Shown one piece after another: positions 21,661-32,924 of a stretch of 64,000 nt of DNA; within the stretch, counting starts at the first letter, position 1, and every line of letters starts with the position of its first letter. Under the pieces are notes generated by a model. It was given only the letters and a program-made list of their open reading frames with translations. It searched no databases and was not told the origin of the DNA. The position numbers and the translations under genes were made by a program. The DNA is from Biomphalaria glabrata (Eukaryota > Mollusca > Gastropoda > Planorbidae), in assembly GCF_947242115.1 (NCBI RefSeq), contig NC_074719.1:43424849-43488848 (forward strand), written 5' to 3'.

Positions 21661-22791
21661 AGAGACTTAAAATGCCACAGACATCACAAGGTGGATATTC
21701 CAGAAGAAAGTTGAGGAACAAATGAGGTGCTCTGTGGGAACGTCAGGACAGGAATGTGTCTGAGAAACAGCGGAGGACATTCCTCGTGGAAAAAGCTGCC
21801 ATTCCTAAGGTAAATGTAGATTGACATGGAACAATGACTTTGTGGAAGTGGTTACAGAGGCAGCACCAGTGAATTATTAAAAGAGAGTAGGAGATCAGAC
21901 GCTGAAGGCTACTGTAGAGTATTGTTAATGTTTTTTGTGGTAACAATGGTGTTGTGAACTATATATGATACACTTGATAAAAAAACAACTACGCCAAAGC
22001 CAAAAAGCCGATTCCTGGGTGACTTTATTACACCACTCCGTTATCACACTTGATACATGCCATTACAACAGTAACTCTCTTCTCAAGAAGAACACCTAAG
22101 TTACTAAAGCAACAATGTCAACTTGATCAGAGGAGTCAAACAAATATATGTTATGATAATTTTTTGGCTTATCAAATATTAAAAATCCAGAACGCAAACT
22201 TAGATCAATAAGATCTTCATCTGTACAGACACCACACATGAATTTCCAAAAGCTTTAATACTTTTATAGACATTAGCGTATTTATTAAATACAACCCATA
22301 CCGTAGCACCTGTTACAACAAATTTTCAAAAGATGTCGAATAGCCATTTGAACCGCAAAGGGGTCCACAAGTTAACATTTAATTTTTATTATAACTGAAA
22401 TAAAAAGAAAACAGGTTTCGGCTAATATACTTTGTAAGAGACCATGAAAAAATAAAGGTTTCGCCGATAAGCAACAAAGAGCCTATCGAATTTTACCATA
22501 TAGTAGTAGGTATTGTATGTAGGACAAGTTTTTGTTCAGGGGTTATAAGAATGTATGGTATTGGAGTTTGAAGCTATAGAAGTTTACAAAGAAGGAGAAA
22601 GGGTTTCGACAACACGAAATATTACCTGGTAACAATTTAACTAGGGTAGCCTTTCGTTCAACCTAGTTCACCGTCAATTCTATTGAACTGAACCCATCGA
22701 CATCAATACTGAGTTTCTAAAGAGACGTTTCTGTTTATGGATGTTGGCAGTCATGTTTAAACATTCCTCCATGCGATTAATTTCATTCAAG

Positions 22792-22990
22792 CAGTGTTTC
22801 TCAAACTGTGTTCCGCTCCGCAGAACCCTAGTGTTCCGCGAGGTCTCAGTAGGTGTTCCAGGAACTACTGGAATAATTAGCTAGTAGGCCACTACGTAAA
22901 TTAATCTCTCTAAAAAAATAGGCAAAGTGTTCTACTAAATACTCAGAATGTACGAAGTGTTCCTCTAAGGTAAAAGTTTCAGAAACACTG
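22792..22990. mobile_element. hAT-type MITE, CAGTGTTTCT termini
   Basis: Left end CAGTGTTTCTCAAACT; right end AGTTTCAGAAACACTG, a 16-bp inverted repeat with one mismatch. Flanks CATTCAAG and CATTAATG match at 6 of 8, a decayed target duplication. Confidence 0.8.
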
Positions 22991-23087
22991 CATTAATGTA
23001 TAGCAAATGTTTTATTTCCTTATTAGATTCTTCACCTACTCCGCCAATAAATTTTAAATTTGCCATTTATATGATATTTCTTCAAGT

Positions 23088-23368
23088 AAAAAAAGTAAAG
23101 TTTACTTTTCAGACCATGTGGTCTTTAGGGCGGGTAATGTTAACGTCACCTGTTTCCTTGGCCAACGGTTAACGATCAGTGTGTGGCTATAGCACAGCAA
23201 CTAACCGCCTTTATTTTCCCCACCTAAATTCAGGTACCCATAAGAGTTAGGTAGACTCAAGTGCGCCCTAGAAATGCCGACATTCAAAATTCCAGTCTTC
23301 ACAGAGATTTGAACCAAGGACTTCAGGTTTGGAAGCCAGGTGCCTAACCACTCAGCCCATTTGCAGCC
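23088..23368 (-). mobile_element. SINE family B, inverted
   Basis: Complete in outline from 'aaagtaaagtttacttttca' to the inverted head. Lies about 170 bp upstream of the B1 start, inside its predicted 5' intron. Confidence 0.85.
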
Positions 23369-23524
23369 GATATTAATTTGATCTCCTAAAATCTTTGATG
23401 AATTTTTGTTTTATACTTAAATATTCTGAGAAATATTTTTCAGTTATAAAATTTATTTTTATTAATTTTTTTTTTTTGACATCATGCTTTTCTTTTCTTG
23501 TTTTTATTTATTTTTAAAAGTCTG

Positions 23525-23539
23525 CGTTTTTGTTTCCAG
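23525..23539 (+). other. 3' splice site upstream of B1
   Basis: CGTTTTTGTTTCCAG followed by a single A and the ATG at 23541. An in-frame ATG at 23484 lies upstream inside the polypyrimidine part and would add a hydrophobic stretch absent from the paralogues. Confidence 0.65.
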
Positions 23540-23540
23540 A

Positions 23541-25160
23541 ATGAATTGCAAGTCAAAGCACCACACCTATATCTGTGTAGGTAGAACCGGCACTGGAAAA
23601 AGCTCAATTTGCAATAGGATTCTTGGCAAAAATATCTTTTTAGTATCTGATTCTGGAAAGTCCGTAACGTCTGCACCAGAGTTGGCAAGGTCCATTAATC
23701 TCGGTTATACTTTCACTGTAGTTGATACCCCCGGCGTAATGGACACTTCTGTGAACAGTAATCAGGCCAAAAAGAAAAGCTGTGACGAGATGATTCAAGC
23801 GATGGTTCAATGCCCAGAAGAAGGCAAACGAGCTCTTCTGTTAGTCCTGAAATACGGAGATCGATTTACTGAAGAGACCAGAAAGTGTGTGGACATCATT
23901 GAGACAATATTTGGAGATCGATGCCTGGAAAAATGTTGCATTGTTGTCTTTACTCATGGAGAATCTTTTGATTTAAACAATGAGGAAAGAAACATTTCAT
24001 TTGAAGATTGGTGCCGCAGTCAAGAGGAAGGCTTAAAGCTTTTATTGCAAAGATGTGAATACAGGTGTTTATTGTTTCGAAATAAAACTAAAGACTCAGA
24101 AGTCAGCAGACGACAGATTGAAAGCCTGATCCAAATGACAAATAAACTTGATGAAAGTTATACTCAAGAGAAATTCGACGAAGCTAGAAAGAAACATAAA
24201 AGACTAGCTTTGGAATCTAAATTACCATCACTTTTGAAAGATTATGACACAGAAATGAACGAATTACAAGAAAAGGCTAATAGGAATTTAGTTCAATGCC
24301 CAAGTTTGCAGGAACTCATTTCTTTAGAAAAGTGCATCAACAATATTATATTAAAACTTCAAATAGAAGATGATGGAATCTATTACAGCCAAGGTGAATT
24401 TAGCTTATTCCACCAGCCAATGCTTAGGGCCAAAGAAATGTTGAAACAAATTCATATGCAAGAAATTCACACTGTTAAAGAAAAAATGACAACAACTATA
24501 ATGAGGCTTAAAATGCAAATACAAGACTGCAACGGAGTTAGCGCCATAGAATATTTCGAGGACATTATACAAGATTTCTTCGCAAAATTTTCAGAGTTCG
24601 GTCTAATTATAGACAACGATAATATATCCATTGATGATAGAAACAATGTCCTAAACTGGCATAGCGAAGATCTTTTACTTTTCGGCAATGTCTGTGTCTT
24701 AATTCATGAGCTTTACACGTCCATTACTGATAAAAGAAATGCCTTAATTTTGAAATCTTATAAGGAAGAACTTAAAGGAAAAATCAAAATCCTCGAAAAA
24801 AGACTTATAGCCATTCCAGAAGCGGAGATCAAAAGTGAGAAAGCCATTAAAATCAGAGATGAAGCCAAAGAGCTTCTGGAGACTATTGATCCGAATCAGG
24901 AGAAGCTGGAGAAATTGCGTGCAAGACTCAGGGAACTTGATGAAGATGCAGCGCAGAAAGTTGATCAATGCAAGAAAAACAAGCGTGAATTAGCGATTAA
25001 TTTAGTCGCGTCCACATTAACAGATGCACTGGGTGTTGCTGGACATGCGGCAAGTTTCGTTTGTCATCCCGTTGCAAAAATTGTCAGCAGAGCAGCTCCA
25101 GTCACAGCAACGGCTGCAAGGACAGTTTTCGACGTAATAAAACGGAAACTAAGGTCATGA
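23541..25160 (+). CDS. GIMAP/AIG1-family GTPase, subfamily B (B1)
   Basis: 539 residues from the chosen ATG, which matches the starts of the other B genes (MN..., P-loop at residue 14) and follows the splice acceptor by one base. Motifs: GRTGTGKS 14-21; G3 DTPG 62-65; conserved box KYGDRFTEET 104-113; G4 as THGE 138-141; G5 RCLLFRN about 173-179. A Lys/Glu-rich helical region follows to about 480, then an Ala/Gly-rich hydrophobic segment (DALGVAGHAASFV) and a basic end (KRKLRS). Differs from subfamily A in THGE versus THGD, the RN in G5 and the C-terminal type. All nucleotide motifs intact; likely an active membrane-linked GTPase of immune type (inference). Confidence 0.93.
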   Translation: MNCKSKHHTYICVGRTGTGKSSICNRILGKNIFLVSDSGKSVTSAPELARSINLGYTFTVVDTPGVMDTSVNSNQAKKKSCDEMIQAMVQCPEEGKRALLLVLKYGDRFTEETRKCVDIIETIFGDRCLEKCCIVVFTHGESFDLNNEERNISFEDWCRSQEEGLKLLLQRCEYRCLLFRNKTKDSEVSRRQIESLIQMTNKLDESYTQEKFDEARKKHKRLALESKLPSLLKDYDTEMNELQEKANRNLVQCPSLQELISLEKCINNIILKLQIEDDGIYYSQGEFSLFHQPMLRAKEMLKQIHMQEIHTVKEKMTTTIMRLKMQIQDCNGVSAIEYFEDIIQDFFAKFSEFGLIIDNDNISIDDRNNVLNWHSEDLLLFGNVCVLIHELYTSITDKRNALILKSYKEELKGKIKILEKRLIAIPEAEIKSEKAIKIRDEAKELLETIDPNQEKLEKLRARLRELDEDAAQKVDQCKKNKRELAINLVASTLTDALGVAGHAASFVCHPVAKIVSRAAPVTATAARTVFDVIKRKLRS

Positions 25161-25427
25161 TGTCTCTCTACACAATCTATGATTGAAATATAAAATATAA
25201 ACGATACTCTCTAATATAAATTGTATATTTGTATACTCTACTTCAAAAAATAATAATACAATTGTTTCAAAAGATTTTATATAGACATGCAACAATACTA
25301 TACCTATGTAGACAAACTTACGTAGTTTTAATTACGGCTTGTATTTTTGGTCCTAAGATTAAGAAGTATTTAATTTGGCTAACCAGTCCTAGCTGTAAAC
25401 TACAAATTTTTTTAGTTACATATAGAT

Positions 25428-25628
25428 CAGCGGTTCTCAACCTGTGGGTCGCGACCCTTTGTGGGTCGATTGGCGATTTGCCAGGGGTCGCCTAAGACCA
25501 TCAAAAATAAGGATTGTTATTGTCTATTCTTCTATTGCTGTATGTGTGCGTATGGGAGGGGGGGGGTCGCGGCAGACTGGGATATTGTAAAAAAGGGGTC
25601 GCCGAGCTTAAAAGGTTGAGAACCGCTG
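25428..25628. mobile_element. hAT MITE, SPIN-like, with perfect 8-bp TSD
   Basis: Left end CAGCGGTTCTCAACCTGTGG and right end AAAAGGTTGAGAACCGCTG are inverted repeats. Flanked by identical ATATAGAT at 25420-25427 and 25629-25636. The interior keeps GTCGCGACCC and 'aggggtcgcctaagaccatc', resembling non-autonomous SPIN-type hAT elements. No transposase. Confidence 0.9.
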
Positions 25629-25636
25629 ATATAGAT

Positions 25637-27039
25637 GAAAACGTTGTCTTCCGGTACTGATTTGAGTTCTCTTTTCACTGTCTACGATTGTCTTAGCCTG
25701 TAGATTTTCATTTGATCTTATAATCTGTATCGCGGCCTTCCAAAAAGAAAATAGTTTGTAGTTATTATGAAAAAACTGTAGTTGTTTTTTTAAACACATG
25801 AGTATTTTATTCACTAAATTATATATATATAAGCGTATACGTGTAATTAAGTTTAGATAGTATGTTAGTTTTGGTAGATAAATATACTGAGTATTGTTGT
25901 TTTTTTAAGAGACGGTAAAAGTAGTGACGTAGTCAGACGGATGAATGACGTTGCAAAATAGGCGTACATAGAGAACAAGATGGCTAAAGCTAAGAGATGG
26001 TTGAATAGTGGTAGAGACGGGTAAGTAACGGTGGATAGGGAGACAAGACAAGCACCCCCATTTGTGAATAAATGCATCATTTGAAGTACTTTGAAGTTTT
26101 GATCAAGTCTATCTTGTTAATTGTAATGTTTTCGGATACTTTGGAATAGTTAATGAAATAGTACTGGATTTGAACAACACACAAGATCCTAGCCAAGTCA
26201 GACAGAACATTAAGACATTTTAAAGAACTAAAAAGAAGGCTTTTTTTTTCTTTTACATCAGGCCTGTTAACATTAACTGATATAAGAAATCATATACAAT
26301 AATAAAATAATTCAATATATTTATTATTTCACTATTAAACAATTATATTACAGTGACATGGGTCAATCATACAAATAATTCTACATACTTCCGTGATGAC
26401 ATAAGAAGTATTTGTTCATACTCTATTTTAAGGTGTTTCAACCATAACACAACACGTCTACCTGCTAGTTTCATACATACACTGATTAGATGCATGCAAT
26501 TGCTTGACCAGGTTTTTTTTTTTTTTTTTGCTTAAACAAAAACTTTTAATTTACAAACATTTCATCGCCTCCATAAAAAGTAGAAAGATATCTGTCTTCA
26601 GCATATTTTCTTGGATGTGAAATTGGTCTTAGATTCTTATTTTTAAATGTTTTAGGTGTGTGTCCACAGATGTATACAGATGTAAGAGTGTACCGCAAGT
26701 GGTTAGAAGATATAAATCTAATAATTATTTACATAACTCTGAATAAAAAAAAAAAAAAAAGTACAGTATAATCCTACATTGAATATTTTCTATTACTTTT
26801 AACAAACTATTAGATAATTACTGTTGGCCTGAGAGCGTAGTAGAATAATGTAAGTAGGAAACACAATACTTAGAAATGTTGACCATGTCGAAATCAGATA
26901 AAGAAGCTTAGAAAAGAAAATCAAAATGAGAGGAAAACATAAAGGGCAGCAAAAAGTAGATCAACTTGAGTTGAATACGCAAGCAAAACATTTTTTTTAA
27001 AGTCTATCTTAAGGGGAAGAACTCAGTCCTTAAAACTAT
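25637..27039. other. Gene-free AT-rich gap
   Basis: No open frame of note and no repeat I recognise, apart from poly-T at 26513-26530 and poly-A at 26745-26760. Two TGACGT sites lie at 25925 and 25946. Confidence 0.5.
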
Positions 27040-27300
27040 ATCTACCAAAAATGTTCAAGTTATTTCCCTTATTCGATATCAAACAAAGTAATAAATTGCC
27101 AATGTTTAATTGACTTTATTGATTCATATTTTGTTTGTTACAATAAAAAATTGTTTAAAGTATCAACTTGAAATTGTCTAATTGATTACTTATTTTAATA
27201 TTCATGCTTTGTGTATGTCAATGAATAATTGTGCATTCGAGAAATATCGTTTACTTACACTATTATACAAGACAGACAGACAAAGTGAGTTGATATATGC
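27040..27300 (-). repeat. Dispersed repeat G, inverted copy
   Basis: Reverse complement starts AAGCATATATCAACTCACTT with TGTCTGTCTGTC and continues through the 'aataaattgccaat / tgattcatattt' region in inverted form; matches G copies at 54875 and 55922. Confidence 0.5.
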
Positions 27301-28380
27301 TTGGTAAAAAGAGAGCGGGAAGAGATAAAAGAGAGAGTGTGATGGAAAAATATGATTAACGATAGACCAGCCTACAAGACTGGTAAGGTAGTGGAATATT
27401 CTGCGTTTGCGTGATGTAGCTAAAACTTAAACATTTACTTCGTATTTTAAATGTTTGTAACTCATTAATAGTTGGGACATTTAATCTTTACAGATGTTTT
27501 AAAACGTCAGGTTTCATTCAGTCCGAGTTAAAAAAAAAAAAGTGCTAAAATACATTTACCTAAGTACTATGAATTGAAAAAAATAATAATTTCAGGCTGC
27601 GCCAATGATGTGGATTCATCTATTTTAGTAGTTGGTTTAACACACCAAAATTCATTTAACTAAATGTAATTTGAAGTGCTGATCTAGAATGAAGTATCTG
27701 CTTTACGTACACTGCACAACTGAAACTTGATAGCCCTCAAGGACAATGTTCTGGCATCCTATCAAATACACTGTTGAAAGACAGAATCAAAACGCAAGTC
27801 TCCGTGACAGTGGCAGCGTATACGTTCTCAAAGGTACCACTTAATTTCCCTGACAAATGAAAATGAACTAACAGGTTCTTAAGAAATCTTCATAAATTTT
27901 GTTCTCATATCCAGCAAAAAAAAAATTCACTTTCAGGTTTTGGAAACATTTAGTTATCGATTCTTTTTAAGAGGTAAGGAAAAAATTTGTATTTGTTTAT
28001 TTTTTTATTCTCTGTCATTAATAATATCCTTATTATGATTTGTTAAATCGTGTGTATATAATATTGTAAGATATGCGATAAAATGTACTACAGTGACTTG
28101 TTAAGGAGATTGGTGTAACTAAACTTCTGGCTTGAAGTAAAAAAAAAATATCATATTAGTTTTAAAAAATTAGTATTTAGATGTAATTACAAAGGCAAGT
28201 GTTTCTATTGTGACATATAGAAAATAAGGATAACACTATGTCTATGTATTTATAATGTGTTTTAAAGGCGGTAGAAATCTTTTTGAATGCCAGAAATAGT
28301 TTCATGTTAAGAGACAATACAATAACAAAACATTAGTCACGACATAAGACCTAGTAACGATCTAGTGGTCTAACTAAACT
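27301..28380. other. Gene-free AT-rich gap
   Basis: No gene or repeat recognised. Confidence 0.45.
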
Positions 28381-28485
28381 AATCTAAACTGTCCACAGGT
28401 TCCGAAGTCGCCGGTCAGTGTTCAACCTTAACGATTGGTCTCGGCTGGTTGGACCCAGACCATTCATTATAGAAGGCCTCAGCAC

Positions 28486-28572
28486 TGACGTGGCACACAC
28501 CTGTGACGTAATAACGAGCTATAGCTGCTAACAGATTATGACGTTGCAGATCAGTGATCAGGCCTTATATAA
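28486..28572 (+). promoter_or_regulatory. Promoter-like module: three TGACGT sites and a TATA box
   Basis: TGACGTGG (28486), TGACGTAA (28504) and TGACGTT (28539) are followed by TTATATAA (28565-28572), in a locally GC-richer patch (about 28390-28610). It lies 2.2 kb upstream of the B2 start on the same strand, where a non-coding first exon is expected. No clear donor identified; assignment is speculative. Confidence 0.3.
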
Positions 28573-28874
28573 CGTTGGGTCTCGGTTGAGCTCTGTTAGA
28601 ACGGAAATAACTAGCAAAATATAAAAAAAATTAAAAAAGCTTATTTAATGAGAAGAACCAAATGTTTGCTGCCATATCTCTCAATACTGCATTTTTAACT
28701 CCCTTTTATCGACGTATAAAAATTATGAATTACCACTAATTGTTGAAATAATATTCTTTTTTTTTCACTGATTCATGTATTACTCTGAGGGGGACAATTG
28801 TTTTGACTGGTTTAAAACCTCCCGACTACGGAATTAACCAAAGGATAAAAAGGTTACTGACAATACATGTGAAC

Positions 28875-28999
28875 CAGAGGCGTAGTAAGGGGAGGGGGCA
28901 CACGAAGCGTATATTTCTATGTGAGGTTCATGGAAAATGGGGGGGCTGCGCCTATAAATGTACCTTGCCCCGTTAAACGATTTCCTCACTACGCCTCAG
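28875..28999. mobile_element. Short hAT-like MITE, AGGCGTAGT termini
   Basis: CAGAGGCGTAGTAAGGGGAG at the left mirrors TTTCCTCACTACGCCTCAG at the right. Flanks ATGTGAAC / GTTAGAAC match at 5 of 8. 29000-29558 shows no other feature. Confidence 0.65.
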
Positions 29000-29558
29000 G
29001 TTAGAACAGCTTGAAAAAAAAAACTACATACAAAAAGAAAGATGTTGGCTTGTGTCCAAATAAGAAGAGGTATATTCCAGGGTGAATCCAAGCTTATAAA
29101 TAAGCTATATTATTGAAGGTTAAACTAAAAGCTACATGCCGACAAAAACTATAGCGATGATATCGGGTTAGCTTTCAGCGCTGATAAGTGTCACATTGTA
29201 ATGGCACGATGAGGAATTAGTTATTTGTTTCGGCAATAGGGGGGAAGTTTTGACTTAGTGACGAGGACGTGATAGTTTTTAAAAAAGACAGAACGAAATA
29301 GAAGTCGACACAAACAAGACACTTTTCTTAACAACGTAGAAATGAAAGCCATTTTATAACCGGCTAGAAGTAGGTGACATTCGACAGTTCCCTTCATGAT
29401 TGTTAAACTTGTTTGATGCTTAACACCAGAGTCGACTACCTCTATTTCTTTTTCTTCGTTCTCATTGTTATGTTGGAGTGTTCAGATGACTAGATAAATA
29501 TATGAGATGAACTGCGCAGTGGTTTCCAAATCAGAGAGCTCTCCATATAGTTTTATTT

Positions 29559-29831
29559 CTATTGGTATGTTTTGGGACCAGTGTCTACAACGGGCCTCTT
29601 GGTAAAGAGATCAGTTTTGAAAGACATGGTCAGTGTTCTCTGGTGACACTCCACATGGACAGATTTCACTGGTTCCAATTTTGAGCTTCCGGTAATATAT
29701 TGTCTCATTCTGTTGTGTCCGGTCCTGAGTTGAAAGATTAGACGTTGATCTTGTCGGGATAGCTTATAATAGGCATCAACTTTCTTGTGATTTGGATGAG
29801 AGCTTGTCCGTTTCTCATTTATTTTATTCAC
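29559..29831 (-). mobile_element. RNase H-type LINE C-terminus remnant
   Basis: Minus-strand reading: SSHPNHKKVDAYYKLSRQDQ, then LIFQLRTGHNRMRQ and a Cys/His-poor tail. Same ending as the 12638-13490 element, without the triplication. 29832-30788 shows no gene or recognised repeat. Confidence 0.75.
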
Positions 29832-30788
29832 GATTAGTTTCTTTATTTTTTCTGGATAGAGTGCAATGGTTTATTGTGAGTTTGTTCTATATAATCTGGT
29901 ATCCATTGAAAAACAGTTTTTATGCTGTTGTTGTTGGTCTTTGTACCTCTATTGATTGTTTTGGCCTTTCGCCGGTGTTATCTGTTCCTGCAGTTCTTTC
30001 AGTGTTACCTCTATTAGGGTTTATTGTTATTGAACACCGCGAAAGCGCTTAACAACATAAGAAGCGCAAAAATATGTGTAAACAAGGTAGTAGGCTACTG
30101 AAATATCGTTTCGAAACAAAGAGGAATAAAAACTTACCATTCTTGATGATTTTTATGCAAATTAGCAAAACCGTCACAATAAACACTTAAAACTTTAATT
30201 TTTTGAGTCATAAAGGGGAATAGCAGTGTTCGGTATTATAATTTCACAAATAGGAAAATACTAACAAAATTACTTAGTCGGCAGACTATGAATAAAGGAA
30301 TGAGGTGAAATGGACGAATGGAGTTATTGATGAATGACCAGTCTCCCATTCCTTGGTCTCGTGCGCTTGATTGGGGCCTTGGATTAATTGTTTAGTTTTA
30401 CAAAGAAAGAGGCTTTTAAAAGACGAAATTAGCTAGCTACAAATTATCATGATGTCGCATTTTCAACAGTTTTCCGGTAGTTGTTTTTTTTATTAGAATT
30501 AAATATGATAAAGAGACGGAGAGGAATGGAGAAAGACGGTCGATGAGTCTTGCATGGTGCCCCAACGATCCAATAGACTAAAGAATAGGTAAAGGTAAAG
30601 ATAAAAGGTAAAAAAAATAGAAAAGCCGAACGGGCCGAGAAATGTCTTTAAAAACAAAATTACTTCTGTTTCGTAGCTCGCTGCGCATGCGCTTGTCTAT
30701 GACTTTGTGTTCAAATGCTTCCGTTTATGTTTTAGTAAAAAATATTTAGCTGCAAAAAATGTTACAATTCATTTTAAAATAATTTACT

Positions 30789-30803
30789 CTTTTTTTATTT
30801 CAG
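30789..30803 (+). other. 3' splice site upstream of B2
   Basis: CTTTTTTTATTTCAG, then a single A, then ATG at 30805: the same spacing as at 23539 and 53172. Confidence 0.65.
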
Positions 30804-30804
30804 A

Positions 30805-32427
30805 ATGAATAACAAGGTTAAGGCCTACACATATATTTGTCTTGGTAAAACCGGCTCTGGGAAAAGCTCTTCGTGTAATATGATTCTTGGCGAAAATAAA
30901 TTCTTTGTGTCAGACTGTGGAATGTCAGTCACGTCTGCTTCAAAAGTGGACAAGTCCACTAAACAAGGTTATATTTTCACTGTAGTTGACACCCCCTGTG
31001 TTATGGACTATGCCTTGACCAGCGATCGTGTCCAGAAGAAAAGTTGGGATGAAATGATTCAATGCATAAATCACTCCCCAGAGGAGAGCAAATCAGCTTT
31101 TCTGTTAGTCCTGAAATACGGAGATCGATTTACCGAAGAGACCAGAAAGTGTGTGGACATCATAGAGACAATATTTGGAGATCAATGCCTGGAAAAATCT
31201 TGTATCGTTGTCTTCACTCATGGGGAAGTTTTTGATATAAACAATGAGGAAACAAATATTTCCTTTGAAAATTGGTGCCGGAGTCAACATGGAGACCTAG
31301 GGCTTCTATTACAAAGATGTGAACACAGGTGCATATTATTTCGAAATAAAAATAGAGACTCAGAAGTCAGCAGACAACAGATTGAAAGGCTCATCCAAAT
31401 GACAGACAAACTTGATGAAAGTTATACACAAGAGAAATTCGACCACGCTAGAAAGAAACATAAAAGACTACATTTAGACTCTAAATTACCAGAACTGTTA
31501 AAAGAATATGACTCTCAACTGAATGAATTACAAGATAAAGTAAATACTAATTTACTTCATAATCAATGCGTGCAAGATCTAATTTACTTGGAAAAAGAAG
31601 TCAATAAAATTGTTTCAAAACTACAATCAGAAGATGAGGGGATTTATTACATTGACGGTGAATTGAGTTTATTTCATCAGCAAATATCAAGAGTCAAACA
31701 GCTGTTAAAACAAATTCATCTTCAAAAAGTTTACAAGATTAAAGATGAATTGACAAGATCTATTGTGACGTTTCTGTCAAAAGTACGTCATTGCGAGATA
31801 GTAAGTGCACTTGATCAACTCGAGGGATGTGTATCACAAGTGTTCGCAAAATATTTAGATTTCGGACTTGTTATTGAAGTTGTTGATAAAGTAAATGTAA
31901 CATTAGGTGTTGATGAAAAGGTCATGGACTGGGAAAAAGAAGATGTCCTCATTTTTGACGATGCTATAATCTTGATAGAAGAACTCAATAAATCAATAAT
32001 GGAGAAAAGAAAAGGTTTGACTGTTGACGTCAAGTTGGAAGACTTTAAAAAGAAAATAGAATCTCTCGAAAAAAAGCTTAAAGCCATTTCCGCGTCGGAG
32101 ACAAACAGCGAAGTAGCCATACTGATCAGAGATAAAGCAAAAGACCTTTTGGTGACGGTTGACCAGAATCAGTGTTTTGAGGAATTGCGAGAGAGAGTCT
32201 TGGAGCTCCAAGACGAGGCCGTGATGAAGGTTGAGCAATGCAAGAAAAACAACCGTGACGTCATTCTTGATGCTGGGGTGTCCACAGTAACTGGTGCGAT
32301 GGGTGTCGCTGGTCAGGTAGCAGAAGTGAGTGATCATTCCGTAGCGAGAATTTTTAACAAAGCCATGCCAGGGGCAATAACAACGACTAAATCATTTTTC
32401 GACATTGTTAAACGGAAACTGACTTGA
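30805..32427 (+). CDS. GIMAP-family protein, subfamily B (B2), altered G3 motif
   Basis: 540 residues, full length for the family. P-loop GKTGSGKS at 14-21 is intact, but G3 reads DTPC (62-65): the glycine of DxxG, which contacts the gamma-phosphate in GTPases, is Cys (codon TGT). The following switch-II region (about 66-97: YALTSDRVQKKSWDEM...) is unusually diverged from its siblings, yet from about residue 98 on (FLLVLKYGDRFTEET) it is nearly identical. G4 THGE; the G5 region reads RCILFRNKN. Hydrophobic C-terminal segment and KRKLT end. Best read as an expressed-type gene with impaired or altered GTP hydrolysis, or an early pseudogene; the long open frame favours constraint. Activity is inference. 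Confidence 0.9.
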   Translation: MNNKVKAYTYICLGKTGSGKSSSCNMILGENKFFVSDCGMSVTSASKVDKSTKQGYIFTVVDTPCVMDYALTSDRVQKKSWDEMIQCINHSPEESKSAFLLVLKYGDRFTEETRKCVDIIETIFGDQCLEKSCIVVFTHGEVFDINNEETNISFENWCRSQHGDLGLLLQRCEHRCILFRNKNRDSEVSRQQIERLIQMTDKLDESYTQEKFDHARKKHKRLHLDSKLPELLKEYDSQLNELQDKVNTNLLHNQCVQDLIYLEKEVNKIVSKLQSEDEGIYYIDGELSLFHQQISRVKQLLKQIHLQKVYKIKDELTRSIVTFLSKVRHCEIVSALDQLEGCVSQVFAKYLDFGLVIEVVDKVNVTLGVDEKVMDWEKEDVLIFDDAIILIEELNKSIMEKRKGLTVDVKLEDFKKKIESLEKKLKAISASETNSEVAILIRDKAKDLLVTVDQNQCFEELRERVLELQDEAVMKVEQCKKNNRDVILDAGVSTVTGAMGVAGQVAEVSDHSVARIFNKAMPGAITTTKSFFDIVKRKLT

Positions 32428-32538
32428 TGTACATTCTATTTTTAAAACACAATGAGGAATATAAAATACTGTATACACATTAAACGTTAGCTAAAACAGT
32501 TGGATTTCTTTGGACAATAACACAGCAGCCTTTTTTAA

Positions 32539-32544
32539 AATAAA
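32539..32544 (+). other. Candidate poly(A) signal for B2
   Basis: AATAAA about 112 nt past the stop, just before the inverted SINE-A. Confidence 0.45.
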
Positions 32545-32557
32545 CCTTTTTAGTATA

Positions 32558-32799
32558 TTATTATTATAGCTTTTATATTGCGCTACTTTCATGCTTATAG
32601 TATGCTCAGAGCGCTTTTGGTCGAATCGTACGCGACATACAGTGGGAATGAAGAGGGGGTATCTAGGAGTTGGTTTTCCGTGCTGCCTTTAGGCGCTCAG
32701 TAAACACAACTCTGCCCGAGTCGGGTGTCGAACCTCGAGCCCCCTTCTAGGTAGCCAAGTCAAGCCAAGTTCAAGCGCACTTGGCCTCTCGATCACGCT
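32558..32799 (-). mobile_element. SINE family A, inverted
   Basis: Reads from the inverted (ATT)n tail 'tattattattatagctttt' to the inverted head 'cttggcctctcgatcacgct', starting 131 bp past the B2 stop. Confidence 0.85.
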
Positions 32800-32924
32800 T
32801 CCCATTTCGTGACCAATTATTATGATAATTAATAGTCTATGTGAGTTACCTAAGATTGTTCTAGATACCATTACATTACAATAGTGTGAAAGGGATAATA
32901 TGCAATTTTAATGTGATGTTACAA

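Noticed and set aside
23484-23540. Upstream in-frame ATG adding 19 residues to B1
   Set aside because: It lies before a conserved 3' splice site and the extension is absent from B2 and B3.
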